The position numbers were made by a program, and so were the translations under genes. A DNA stretch of 64,000 nucleotides. Origin: Terriglobia bacterium (GTDB lineage: Bacteria; Acidobacteriota; Terriglobia; JAIQFV01). The DNA is taken from the NCBI GenBank assembly GCA_020073085.1, contig JAIQFV010000008.1, positions 186,001 to 250,000 on the forward strand, written 5' to 3'. The notes below the pieces were generated by a model, which saw nothing but the letters and a program-made list of their open reading frames with translations, was not told the origin of the DNA and ran no database searches. Below are positions 8,326 through 16,573 of the stretch, piece by piece; the stretch's first letter is position 1; each line of letters starts with the position of its first letter.

Positions 8326-9129
8326 ATGACGAATGTCGTCCCCCTTTATCACGAATATCGACCCTGCGCGGCCCTGCGGCCTTACGTCCAATGCTTTTGG
8401 ACACGGGTCTCTGGCGGTCCGCATTTCTCTGCACCCGACGTCCATCGCGTCCTTCCGGATGGGTGTATCGACATCGTGTTCAATTTCGGAGAACCCTGGA
8501 TCGAGGGGAGTGGTTCTGGCCCCCGCGCGCATCCTGGACGCAGCTACGTGGTGGGGACGATGACACGCTCCCTGCTCGTCGAGCGCGTCAATCGCACTCA
8601 GTTTCTCGGCGTCCGGTTCCAGCCCGGCAAAGCGCGCGCCTTTCTGGATTTGATCGCCGCCGAGGTCACCGACCGGAATACCGGGCTCGAGAATATGTGG
8701 GGAAATGAGGCCCGGCGGCTCGAAGAAAGATTGGCCGAACTCCCCTCCATTCAGGACCGGCTTGCCTTGCTTGAGGGGGAGCTGCAGCGCCGTTTGCGAC
8801 CCCGGGCCGTCGAAGACTTCCGGGTTCATTCGGCCGTCGATCTCATTCTCCGTTCACAGGGTTCGATTCCTGTTGAGGAGGTCAGCGCCTCGGTCGGCAT
8901 CAGCCGCCAACACCTCGCTCGCAGGTTTGAAGAGCATGTGGGCATCCGCCCCAAACTCTTTGCCCGCGTGATTCGATTTAAGAACCTCATCGAACGCGCC
9001 CGTCAGCCGAAGTCGTTGGAGTGGGCCACGGCCGCTTTGGAGCTGGGCTATTATGACCAGCCCCACATGATTGCCGACTTCCGGGAATTCACCGGCCTTA
9101 CCCCCGCCGCCTTTCATCCGGATTCTTAA
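8326..9129 (+). CDS. AraC-family transcriptional regulator
   Basis: A 267-residue regulator with an N-terminal ligand-sensing domain (YRPCAALRPYVQCFW, then VLPDGCIDIVFNFG and VGTMTRSLLV, the pattern of the DUF6597-type sensor) and a C-terminal AraC/XylS DNA-binding domain. The two helix-turn-helix units are visible at about 180-205 (VEEVSASVGISRQHLARRF) and 225-262 (WATAALELGYYDQPHMIADF followed by REFTGLTPAAF). Such proteins usually activate a nearby operon; the VOC gene 80 bp downstream is the obvious candidate target. No ribosome binding site precedes the ATG, and the likely promoter leaves almost no 5' leader. Confidence 0.88.
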   Translation: MTNVVPLYHEYRPCAALRPYVQCFWTRVSGGPHFSAPDVHRVLPDGCIDIVFNFGEPWIEGSGSGPRAHPGRSYVVGTMTRSLLVERVNRTQFLGVRFQPGKARAFLDLIAAEVTDRNTGLENMWGNEARRLEERLAELPSIQDRLALLEGELQRRLRPRAVEDFRVHSAVDLILRSQGSIPVEEVSASVGISRQHLARRFEEHVGIRPKLFARVIRFKNLIERARQPKSLEWATAALELGYYDQPHMIADFREFTGLTPAAFHPDS

Positions 9130-9209
9130 TCCAGGTTCCATTTTTCCAATACAATCGCTGCCCCCTCGTTTAGACTGCCCTCCGTCAAATCAACTGGAGG
9201 AGGACAGAA

Positions 9210-9707
9210 GTGAATCGACTGGGAATTCGTCTTGCCCTGTTCGCCGTTCTCATGGCCCTGCTCACATGGAATGCCTCGGCCCAACCCATCAACGCAAACT
9301 GCCAGGAGGGAATACACGTGAAAATTGTTCGTTCAACGCCGATTATGATTGTCGACCACATTGAACCCAGCCTCGATTTCTGGATGAAACGGCTTGGCTA
9401 TCAGAAAACCGCCGAAGTGCCGCACGGCAACGAGTTGGGTTTCATCCTGCTTGAAAAAGACGGCAACCAGGTGATGATGCAGACCCGGAAGAGCATCGCT
9501 GATGACTCGCCGGCAACCCTGGAGCATGCGGCCGAACACACCGTCGTGCAATACATCGACGTCGACTCGCTGGACGAGGTGCTCAAGTGTCTCGAGGGGA
9601 TGAAGCTGCTCATGGGACCCCGCGAAACCTTCTATGGCGCGCGGGAAATCCTTCTTCGCGATCCGGCCGGTTACGTGATCATGTTCGCCGAACAAAAGAA
9701 AAAGTAG
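9210..9707 (+). CDS. Secreted VOC-superfamily (glyoxalase-like) protein
   Basis: A 165-residue protein made of a signal peptide (residues 1-24, ending NASA) and a single vicinal-oxygen-chelate domain. The domain reads TPIMIVDHIEPSLDFWMKRLGY at its start, where H or D normally provides the first metal ligand, and ends with ILLRDPAGYVIMFAEQ, where the E is the usual last ligand. VOC proteins are normally cytoplasmic glyoxalases, dioxygenases or antibiotic-binding proteins, so the exported form is unusual. The GTG start at 9210 has GGAGGAGG eight bases upstream. It follows the AraC regulator on the same strand. Confidence 0.82.
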   Translation: MNRLGIRLALFAVLMALLTWNASAQPINANCQEGIHVKIVRSTPIMIVDHIEPSLDFWMKRLGYQKTAEVPHGNELGFILLEKDGNQVMMQTRKSIADDSPATLEHAAEHTVVQYIDVDSLDEVLKCLEGMKLLMGPRETFYGAREILLRDPAGYVIMFAEQKKK

Positions 9708-9926
9708 GCGCGCTGGATGGACGGGTCCGTCGGAAGCAGACGGACCCGGGGTCGTCAGTGAATAGGGTCCCGTGGGATTCGACATCAGGAACCGGTTATC
9801 CCAGCTCCAGCCGGACGCCCGCAAGCAGGGCGTTGATTTCCTTCCTCGTCCTTTTCCAAGTTTCCGAATTCAGGGTACAAATTTTGCCGGATTCAAACTT
9901 TTGGATTTTAAGTGTAAGATCTAGCA

Positions 9927-10802
9927 ATGATCAGAACCTTGCGATGGGGCGTATTCCTGGCGCTGCTCGTTTGCTCGTTTCACACTACTCCGGCGCAGAC
10001 GCCCGCGACCATCGAACTTGTCGCCTACAATAAAGAGAATCAGACTGTCAAAGACCTCAGCACCAGTGATATTGAATTGAGGGTCGATGGGCGTATGGTC
10101 ACCTTGGATTCCCTCAAGTGGGAAACCAAACGGCCTCCGCGGATGATTCTTCTGGTCGATACCAGCTACACCGCCATGAATAACCGAACCCTGATGAAGG
10201 ATCTGGTGACGGCCTTCATCGATATCAAGCCGCCCCAACTCGAAATGGCCATCGCCACCATCAACGTGAGCCAGCAGTTCCTGAGTTCTTACCAGAGATC
10301 TCCCGACGAACTCGTCAGTACCCTTCAACAAATCAAGTTTGGAGGCATCGCCCCCCTGTCACAAGATATCCTGGCCTCCCTCTCACAGTTCGATTCAAAA
10401 ACGTCTGGAACGTCGAAAGAAATCCGGAAGGTGCTCGTCGCTTTTTCCGATGGAACGGACGACTCGCCCTCCAACCTGTGGGGCGAGGTCCAGAGAACTC
10501 TGGTCAGTCGTGGTTATGCATTCTATGCAATCAATCATATCAAGGCGCTGAAAACCATATTTGATTTTAAGTATCTGGACAAGGAACTGATTCGCCTGAC
10601 AGAGGAGACCGGAGGGCGGGCATTCCGCCTGAATGGATTGGAAGATGTTGGACGGGTCGCCCGGGAAATATACGATCGCGAAACCAATACTTATCTGGCA
10701 ACCCTCAACAGTGATGCCAAGGTTTCATCGGCGGATCTGAATCGATTCAAAATCAAATCTCGACGGAAGGATGTTCGTATCGATGTGGTGGCGGTGCATT
10801 GA
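9927..10802 (+). CDS. Secreted VWFA-related acidobacterial-type protein
   Basis: A 291-residue protein with a signal peptide (1-23, ending TTPA) followed by a von Willebrand factor A-like domain of the TIGR03436 type that is expanded in Acidobacteriota. After a short strand with IELRVDGRMVTLDSL, the domain core starts at PPRMILLVDTSYT (75-82) with the D-x-S part of the metal-dependent adhesion site, and continues through LVAFSDGTDDSPSN. The last residues RKDVRIDVVAVH match the usual family ending, in which the end of the protein is a predicted strand. The function is unknown, likely extracytoplasmic binding. An array of 7-bp repeats starts directly after the stop codon. Confidence 0.85.
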   Translation: MIRTLRWGVFLALLVCSFHTTPAQTPATIELVAYNKENQTVKDLSTSDIELRVDGRMVTLDSLKWETKRPPRMILLVDTSYTAMNNRTLMKDLVTAFIDIKPPQLEMAIATINVSQQFLSSYQRSPDELVSTLQQIKFGGIAPLSQDILASLSQFDSKTSGTSKEIRKVLVAFSDGTDDSPSNLWGEVQRTLVSRGYAFYAINHIKALKTIFDFKYLDKELIRLTEETGGRAFRLNGLEDVGRVAREIYDRETNTYLATLNSDAKVSSADLNRFKIKSRRKDVRIDVVAVH

Positions 10803-10803
10803 G

Positions 10804-10866
10804 AACAGGGAACAGGTGTCAGGTGCCGGGTGCCAGGTGGTAGGTTATAGGGAATAGGTGATAGGT
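10804..10866. repeat. Degenerate heptamer array, nine 7-bp units
   Basis: Starting two bases after the VWFA stop codon, nine consecutive 7-mers follow the consensus NNNAGGT: AACAGGG, AACAGGT, GTCAGGT, GCCGGGT, GCCAGGT, GGTAGGT, TATAGGG, AATAGGT and GATAGGT. The AGGT core holds its 7-bp phase throughout while the first three bases vary. Similar phased tracts occur at 38033-38060 and in the arms of the element at 47521-47733. Confidence 0.8.
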
Positions 10867-10978
10867 AACAATGACTGCAGGCCAGACCTCAAATCCCAGT
10901 CCGGGGGTGGTATTTCGCGCTTAACGCGACGAAACTGCTGCAGGGCTCAGTCGCAAGCAAAAACTGAGTGGTGAAGGC

Positions 10979-11146
10979 ATGACGGTCAAAGAGATCATCC
11001 GGATTAACAAGACCGATCTCAAGAAACCTCGCCGGAGCTGGCCCCGGAAGCCACAGACACAGGTCCTGCCCCGCAAAACCAGAGCCTCTCGCAAAAAAGA
11101 AAAGCAGAACATCCAGGAACAGTGGAGATCAGGGAACCTTGAATAG
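10979..11146 (+). CDS. Possible small basic protein, 55 residues
   Basis: The 500-bp gap between the VWFA gene and the dehydrogenase contains one frame with plausible coding character. ATG 10979 encodes 55 residues that are rich in lysine and arginine (start MTVKEIIRINKTDLKKPRR). The frame is open back to 10925 without another ATG. Reading upstream gives LSRKQKLSGEG, which also looks protein-like, so this could be the end of a decayed gene rather than a whole small protein. GTGAAGG close to the ATG is only a weak binding site. Confidence 0.25.
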   Translation: MTVKEIIRINKTDLKKPRRSWPRKPQTQVLPRKTRASRKKEKQNIQEQWRSGNLE

Positions 11147-11297
11147 GGCGCCTAATCCAACTGTTCGAAGGAATGCCTGAATCCACACTTCTCCTCGTCA
11201 ATCCGAATTCCGCAATCTGAAATTGATTCCGGCGCCAAGGAAGATGGCGAGGCTCCTGCTCGAATGATTCAGATCAGGGGGCTCGCTGGGCGGGTCT

Positions 11298-12314
11298 TTA
11301 ACCCGATTTCTTGGCGACAATCTCGTCAGCAATGACGTTGGACGGGACGTTCTTTCTCTTGGCCATGGCCAGGATGGTAAGCGTGCGGTCGTAAATTTTT
11401 CGAATCTCTTTGGTGTTATCTTTTTTCCCTTCCAATGTAAATCGGGCGCCGTGGATGATAGCCCCGGCATTGACAATGTAGTCCGGGGCATACACAATTC
11501 CGCGATTGACGAGTTCCTGACCCATCTCCGGTGAGGCGAGTTGGTTGTTGGCGGATCCGACGACCGCCTTGGCACGGAGTCGTTTCACATGGACCTCGTC
11601 TAGAACTCCCCCGAGGGCGCAGGGCGCAAAGATATCACTGCGAATCGTGAAGATCTCCTCAGGTTCGACCACCGTGGCCTTATACTTCTTCGCCAGCGAA
11701 TGGGCCAGGCGTCGATCCAAATCCGTTATAATCAACTTGGCCTTTTCTTTCGCCAGCAGCCGGGTGAGGGCGGAGCCTACTTCCCCTACCCCCTGGATAC
11801 TCACCGACCGCCCTTCGAGCGAGTCTCGGCCCGTGGTGAACTTGAGTGTGGCGCGCATCGCTTCGAGCAGTCCCAGGGCGGTCAGATAACTCAAGTCACC
11901 TGCCTTCTTCTCATTGAAGACGAACTCCGATTCCTTGGCCATGGCGGCGAGATCGATCGGCGTAATGCCGAGGTCTCTGGCCGCGAGAAAAGTGCCGTGC
12001 ATGGATTCAATGATTTCGGCCAGATGAACGAGAGCCAGCTTTCGCTTAAGTCCCTCGTGGTTCCACACGACGCACTTGGCCCCTCCACACGGGAGATCTG
12101 CCATGACCACCTTTCGGGTCATCGCTGCCGCCAGACGCAGGGCGTCGTCCATGGCAGCATCTTCGTTGGGATAGTTCCAGAGACGAATGCCACCCAGCGC
12201 CCGGCCTTTCCTGAGGGTATGGATCGCCACAAAACCGCGCATCCCGCTCGGTTCGTGCTGAAAGGAAATTAGCCGTTCACAGTTCTCTCTCTGCAGTTTT
12301 TCAAAAATGCTCAT
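11298..12314 (-). CDS. Leucine/valine/phenylalanine dehydrogenase family
   Basis: A 338-residue NAD-dependent amino-acid dehydrogenase of the Glu/Leu/Phe/Val family. The catalytic domain shows GRALGGIRLWNY and VVMADLPCGGAKCVVW, where the lysine after GGA is the substrate/catalytic lysine; further on ARDLGITPIDLAAM contains the second catalytic acid region. The Rossmann domain follows with IQGVGEVGSALTRLLAKE (G-x-G-x-x-G) and ends with the PDYIVNAGAIIHG block typical of leucine dehydrogenase. The reaction is reversible oxidative deamination of a branched-chain or aromatic amino acid to the 2-oxo acid and ammonia. Length fits leucine dehydrogenase (about 350). A promoter-like pair lies at 12485-12512. 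Confidence 0.88.
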   Translation of the reverse strand: MSIFEKLQRENCERLISFQHEPSGMRGFVAIHTLRKGRALGGIRLWNYPNEDAAMDDALRLAAAMTRKVVMADLPCGGAKCVVWNHEGLKRKLALVHLAEIIESMHGTFLAARDLGITPIDLAAMAKESEFVFNEKKAGDLSYLTALGLLEAMRATLKFTTGRDSLEGRSVSIQGVGEVGSALTRLLAKEKAKLIITDLDRRLAHSLAKKYKATVVEPEEIFTIRSDIFAPCALGGVLDEVHVKRLRAKAVVGSANNQLASPEMGQELVNRGIVYAPDYIVNAGAIIHGARFTLEGKKDNTKEIRKIYDRTLTILAMAKRKNVPSNVIADEIVAKKSG

Positions 12315-12461
12315 CGCAGTGATTTAGGAAACAGACCGCACCAGACTGTGTTCTAAGAACTTTCAATCTTGTGGCGCAAGAAAACGGGTTGGGATCGATG
12401 ACTCCGCAGACACAAATCTACGATCGAATTGGAGACCTAATCATTCGCCTCTAGGACCACA

Positions 12462-12487
12462 AATAGCCCGAGACTTTCGGGACTATT
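12462..12487. other. Inverted repeat overlapping the dehydrogenase promoter
   Basis: AATAG-CCCGA and TCGGG-A-CTATT form a ten-pair stem with one bulged base and a five-base loop. It overlaps the -10 element of the promoter read toward the dehydrogenase, and it also lies 160 bp beyond the stop of the glycosidase. It could be an operator, a 5' leader hairpin or a weak terminator; there is no T-tract in either direction. Confidence 0.45.
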
Positions 12488-12512
12488 ATTTACAGTTTTC
12501 ATGATTTGTCAA
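12485..12512 (-). promoter_or_regulatory. Sigma-70-like promoter reading toward the dehydrogenase
   Basis: On the minus strand a perfect TTGACA (12512-12507) is followed after 16 bases by AATAAT (12490-12485), five of six matches to the -10 consensus. The dehydrogenase start codon is about 170 bp downstream. The remaining sequence of this 335-bp gap is AT-rich and shows no gene. Confidence 0.55.
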
Positions 12513-12649
12513 AAAATTGGAGTGAAAAACCCCAGATATGGCCGGAATATAGCGATAAGATGTCACCATAAGCTATTTATTATCAATGCAGTGCGAAGAT
12601 CCCCGGGGGTGAAAAAAATAATTTTTGAGAGGACGCCTTCCATCCGGGG

Positions 12650-15600
12650 TTACTGAGGGAGACGGTAACGGATTCTGTAACTGAAAGTTGAGGTCGCCGA
12701 GTCGAACGGCTTGAAATAATTGACAATTTCTCCAGAAAATTCCTTCGGAATCCGCTCGGTGCGGTCAATCAATTGGGCGGTCTCTCCGACGAGGTCCAAA
12801 ACCAGGGCTGCGGGTCCGCCCAGGTTCGCTTTGTCCACGGAATTTGCCGAAGCAAAGCACTGGGGTGGATTGAGTGATGAAGCATGAGGCGTCACTTGAA
12901 ATTCGACCTCGAAATATCCGTCGCTTCCGTGAAGCGTGATGGTTTTCTGAATCAGCGCTCCCCCCGGTGTCACATCCGGGGCGTCGTAGTAAAACCGGGC
13001 AATTGCCGTCGTCCCGCCGGAGGCCAGGATCTCAAAGCGGTACGAACGATTGTGAAGGCCGAAGTAGCCTCGGATCTGGCGAGGTGCCTTTGACGAGGGT
13101 AACTCATTCCGGCATGAAACCTTGTCGCGCAGAGCCCCGACACTTGAAAAAATATTCTTCCGCGTGCGTTTATCAAACAATACGAAAGCGCGCGCCCCTG
13201 CGCCCGGTGTTTCAATCAATCTCAATTCGGAATTCTCAAGGACCACTTCCGGGTATCCGTCGCGATCCAGATCCGTGGCATAAGCGACGGCCGTCCCCGG
13301 ATCGATCGTCACCATGTAGAAGGGCTTCTCAATTGTCTTCTGGCCTCCCTTGAGCACAAACTTCCCCTCAGCAAATTTTGTGGAGGGATTGATCACGCCC
13401 TTAAGAAAGAGATAGAGGTTGAACTCATATTCTTCCACGGAACGCGGGTCAACGCTGATCTTCTTCAAAGACGCCCTTAACTGATACCCGTTGACATGGA
13501 TCTCGACGGTGAGTCTTGCGGGGCGGGACGTCAGATTCTGTACTTCCAGCAATAATTTGGCAGGGGCTGAGCTATTCAGAACGAGGATCGGGGGATCCAA
13601 CGGGAGATCAAGGCCTTCCCGGACCGGGAGGTGATATGCCGAGCGCAGGTTGACATGAAGTTCGTCGTCCACGGGGACCTGGAGCGGGTGAGTCATGCGA
13701 GAGCTCGTGGCCCCGCGATTGTCTTTGTTGTGTTCCGCAACAGGAAACGGTCCTGTTCTGCCGGTCTTCTCGACATCAATAAACTGGAGAGGGATCGGGC
13801 CTCCGCTGGCCGGAACTGGCACACGAACCCAACCGCGACTGGCGTCCACACTCGTCGCGAGGGGTTGTCCCTGCACCTCAAACTTCCATTCTTCAGCATC
13901 CGAAAGCCTCAGTATGATCACCGCATTCGACGGAGCATAGAGGCCCAGTAGAAAATGCTGCGGCTCGCCTTCCACGGAAAGCAGCTCGGTGTTGGCGGCG
14001 ACAATTTCATCCTGAGTCTCACCCGCTATAAAATGTCTCAACGGAAGATGGAGGGGAAGAACCAGGGCATCTCTCGGCAACAAGTGGACCTCCGGCACCT
14101 CGACGGGTTTGAGGCAGGGATTAGAGGCAGGAAGGGACACCTTCAGGTCACGGGGTGATACGGTGGAGAAGTTTACCAAGCTGATAAACCCGGATCCGGT
14201 GCATGCGTGTGTGGTGGCGAGTTCAACCGTCACATCCCGGTCTTCACCGGGAGCCGACTGGAGGGACCACTCCAGGGCCCTGGTCACAGAACCCCGGGCG
14301 ATCAATTCATTCATAACGGCATTGAGATCGATCGGAGGCCCACCATTCTTTGAAGGCTGCTCACGATTGGGTTGGGGGCCTATCATCGTCATCTCCCCGG
14401 GGGACTTCTTTTTCGCTTTCTCCCCCGTCCAACTGTAAAAATCCATCCCCAGAACCATGACCCGGCCCGATCCGACCTTGCGCTCCAATCCCACGGCGGT
14501 GGCGCCATCATTGCCAGGGTAGCGTGCAAAAATTTGAAATTCCCGCTCGAACTCCTCCACGGGGCCCATACCCTGGTACAGCTCAATCTCGCCCCGGGGG
14601 ACCACCTGGGACGCGCTCTTCGACAGGAAGGAGACCTGCCGGCTCTCGTCATTTTGAACCCGGGTCCTCTTCAAGCCCGCGAACCAGTCCCCCAGCTTTC
14701 CACTTTGAGGCGCCCTTGGAAAGAAGACCAGGGTTCCGCCCCCTTCCACAAATTCGATCAGCCTCTTTTCAGCGGTTGGGCTGAGCGCCAGACCCCGCTC
14801 CGGATCGAACGTGAACACCGGCATCAGCAGCAGCTTGTGGCGGCGCAGTTGTTCAGTGGATTGGTATTCGGGATCCAGATATTCGCTACTGACCTGATTC
14901 AGCATGCAGTACCGTTGCAATGCCATCGTCCCGGACGAGATGCGGAGAATCTCCTCCTTAGTCAGTTTCTCCTGGGGCTGGACGGCGCCAAGCGAATATA
15001 CAATCCCGACATCGGCATGTTTGTGGGTCTGCGCCAGTAGATCACCCATGCCCTGAATGAGGAGCCCATTCCGTCTGACCGGAATCCCCCGCGGCTGGGC
15101 ATTGGAATTGATGTCCAGGGCCGCCTCCCAGGCGTAGTAGTGGTTGGTCCATGGAACCTCGTAGCCCGCCGGATAGAGCGTGTCCTGAAGAGGAAAATAA
15201 TTCAACCCTCGCAGCCCGTTGGCAAACAAAGTGCGAGAAGCCAGCAGAGTGTTTTCGGGATCAGAGGGCCGGGCGGAAGTATCATCACCGGGAGCGTACC
15301 AGCCAGCCTGAAATTCGATGATCATGGGGGGGAAACGTGGCTGGGTTTTCAACTCCTCGACGAAGAACTGCAAATTCGTCGAATCATCGAACGACAGTGC
15401 ATTGGCTCCCGGATACATATACCATTGCCCCAAAGCCGCAATCGGTTGGGGGAGCCCGGCGCCAAATCCAGCCGCGCTCACCCGCATATCCGTGGGATTG
15501 ATGAACGGGATAATGTCATCGGAGCGCCCCCCCGAGTTGACTGCGGCATCCGCGAGGTCCTGCCGAAGCGTGTCCATGTACCGCCAGAAGTTCGGTCCGC

Positions 15601-16279
15601 TGTAATTAGTGCGATTGATCGCCTGATCATCGTCCAACTGGAAGAACAGGATATTCCCCTGGTGAGAAGAAAGGTACGGCGTGAGAATTTTCATAACGTC
15701 AAAGAACCACTTCCGCGTGTAACGAAGGTGGGTCTCATTTTCCAGCCACTGCCGTGAAGCCTCATCGGACTGCGTCGTCGAAAGACCGGAAAGGCTCGGA
15801 TAACGTCCCTCCAGGATGTCTTGCGGCGATTCTTTATACTCGGGACGCCGGAGCAGCCAGTCAGGATAGCCCCCGTTCTTCCATTCATTCAGAATCACCG
15901 GCCCCGGTCGAACGATCAGCTTGAGCCCCAGCTTGGAGATCAATTGCAGCAGCCCCTTCAAATCCCTGCGAGGATTGGAATGCCCATCAAAGTCAAGTTG
16001 TCCCTCTTCCGGTTCGTGCCAGTTCCATTGAATATAGAGATCAATGGTATTGATCCCCAGCTCGGCATGACGTCGAAGCGATTTCTCCCACTGGTCCCTC
16101 GGTAATCGGGAGTAAAAAAATGCGGCGCTGTGGACAAAGAAAGGCTTGTTGTCGACGCGCAGCTCGGGGTAGGAGCGCACCAGTTCGATCTGAACACGGG
16201 CATTCTCTGCATGGGATGGCGAACTGACACCGAAGCAACCGAGGGCACAACAAACCAGAAATGACAGGCAGGTCTTCAT
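12650..16279 (-). CDS. Large secreted GH35-like beta-galactosidase-type glycosidase
   Basis: A 1209-residue exported protein. Residues 1-24 are a signal peptide. Residues 30-420 form a GH35-type TIM barrel: FFVHSAAFFYSRLPRDQW, then GINTIDLYIQWNWHEPEEGQ and LIVRPGPVILNEWKNGGYPDWL are classic. The nucleophile position is kept in IEFQAGWY (E322). The acid/base segment, normally Q-V-E-N-E-Y-G, reads QLDDDQA at 214-220, with Asp where Glu is expected. Residues 445-620 resemble the GATase-like beta-galactosidase trimerisation domain (LLMPVFTFDPERG, IEFVEGGGTLVFFPRAP). The C-terminal 350 residues are beta-rich and unassigned, including a YATDLDRDGYPEVVLENSEL segment like a calcium-binding or FG-GAP-type turn. 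It is encoded alone and likely degrades galactosides outside the cytoplasm if active. Confidence 0.82.
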   Translation of the reverse strand: MKTCLSFLVCCALGCFGVSSPSHAENARVQIELVRSYPELRVDNKPFFVHSAAFFYSRLPRDQWEKSLRRHAELGINTIDLYIQWNWHEPEEGQLDFDGHSNPRRDLKGLLQLISKLGLKLIVRPGPVILNEWKNGGYPDWLLRRPEYKESPQDILEGRYPSLSGLSTTQSDEASRQWLENETHLRYTRKWFFDVMKILTPYLSSHQGNILFFQLDDDQAINRTNYSGPNFWRYMDTLRQDLADAAVNSGGRSDDIIPFINPTDMRVSAAGFGAGLPQPIAALGQWYMYPGANALSFDDSTNLQFFVEELKTQPRFPPMIIEFQAGWYAPGDDTSARPSDPENTLLASRTLFANGLRGLNYFPLQDTLYPAGYEVPWTNHYYAWEAALDINSNAQPRGIPVRRNGLLIQGMGDLLAQTHKHADVGIVYSLGAVQPQEKLTKEEILRISSGTMALQRYCMLNQVSSEYLDPEYQSTEQLRRHKLLLMPVFTFDPERGLALSPTAEKRLIEFVEGGGTLVFFPRAPQSGKLGDWFAGLKRTRVQNDESRQVSFLSKSASQVVPRGEIELYQGMGPVEEFEREFQIFARYPGNDGATAVGLERKVGSGRVMVLGMDFYSWTGEKAKKKSPGEMTMIGPQPNREQPSKNGGPPIDLNAVMNELIARGSVTRALEWSLQSAPGEDRDVTVELATTHACTGSGFISLVNFSTVSPRDLKVSLPASNPCLKPVEVPEVHLLPRDALVLPLHLPLRHFIAGETQDEIVAANTELLSVEGEPQHFLLGLYAPSNAVIILRLSDAEEWKFEVQGQPLATSVDASRGWVRVPVPASGGPIPLQFIDVEKTGRTGPFPVAEHNKDNRGATSSRMTHPLQVPVDDELHVNLRSAYHLPVREGLDLPLDPPILVLNSSAPAKLLLEVQNLTSRPARLTVEIHVNGYQLRASLKKISVDPRSVEEYEFNLYLFLKGVINPSTKFAEGKFVLKGGQKTIEKPFYMVTIDPGTAVAYATDLDRDGYPEVVLENSELRLIETPGAGARAFVLFDKRTRKNIFSSVGALRDKVSCRNELPSSKAPRQIRGYFGLHNRSYRFEILASGGTTAIARFYYDAPDVTPGGALIQKTITLHGSDGYFEVEFQVTPHASSLNPPQCFASANSVDKANLGGPAALVLDLVGETAQLIDRTERIPKEFSGEIVNYFKPFDSATSTFSYRIRYRLPQ

Positions 16280-16573
16280 AATTGCTCAACCCTGAGGAGG
16301 AATTTGAAACTCAATGAAGGCATTTTCTCGAATAGCGGGGCGGAGGCCGGCTAGATTCTCGAAGTGAACCTCGCACGGCTATTCAATCAAACCGGGGGCG
16401 GTGTGGCAAGAGAAAACTGAATCGTGCGGCACCAGGGGCCAACCTTGGCCTCGCGGTCTTAACCCGAAACAGAAACTGAAAAGAATGCCGGCGAACCCGC
16501 AGCCGAGGGGCGGATCCCCTCGGATCAATGAAAGCTAGAAAGAACAGCAGCGACCATCCCGAGGGTGCTCGAT
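16280..16573. other. Intergenic stretch with hairpin downstream of tag
   Basis: About 290 bp between the start of the glycosidase and the stop of the glycosylase gene. It holds a perfect 8-bp stem (CCGAGGGG at 16503-16510 with CCCCTCGG at 16516-16523), 50 bases beyond the tag stop. This would suit transcription termination or mRNA end protection, but no T-tract follows. A short GGCCAACCTTGGCC palindrome lies near 16436. No gene is seen. Confidence 0.5.
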
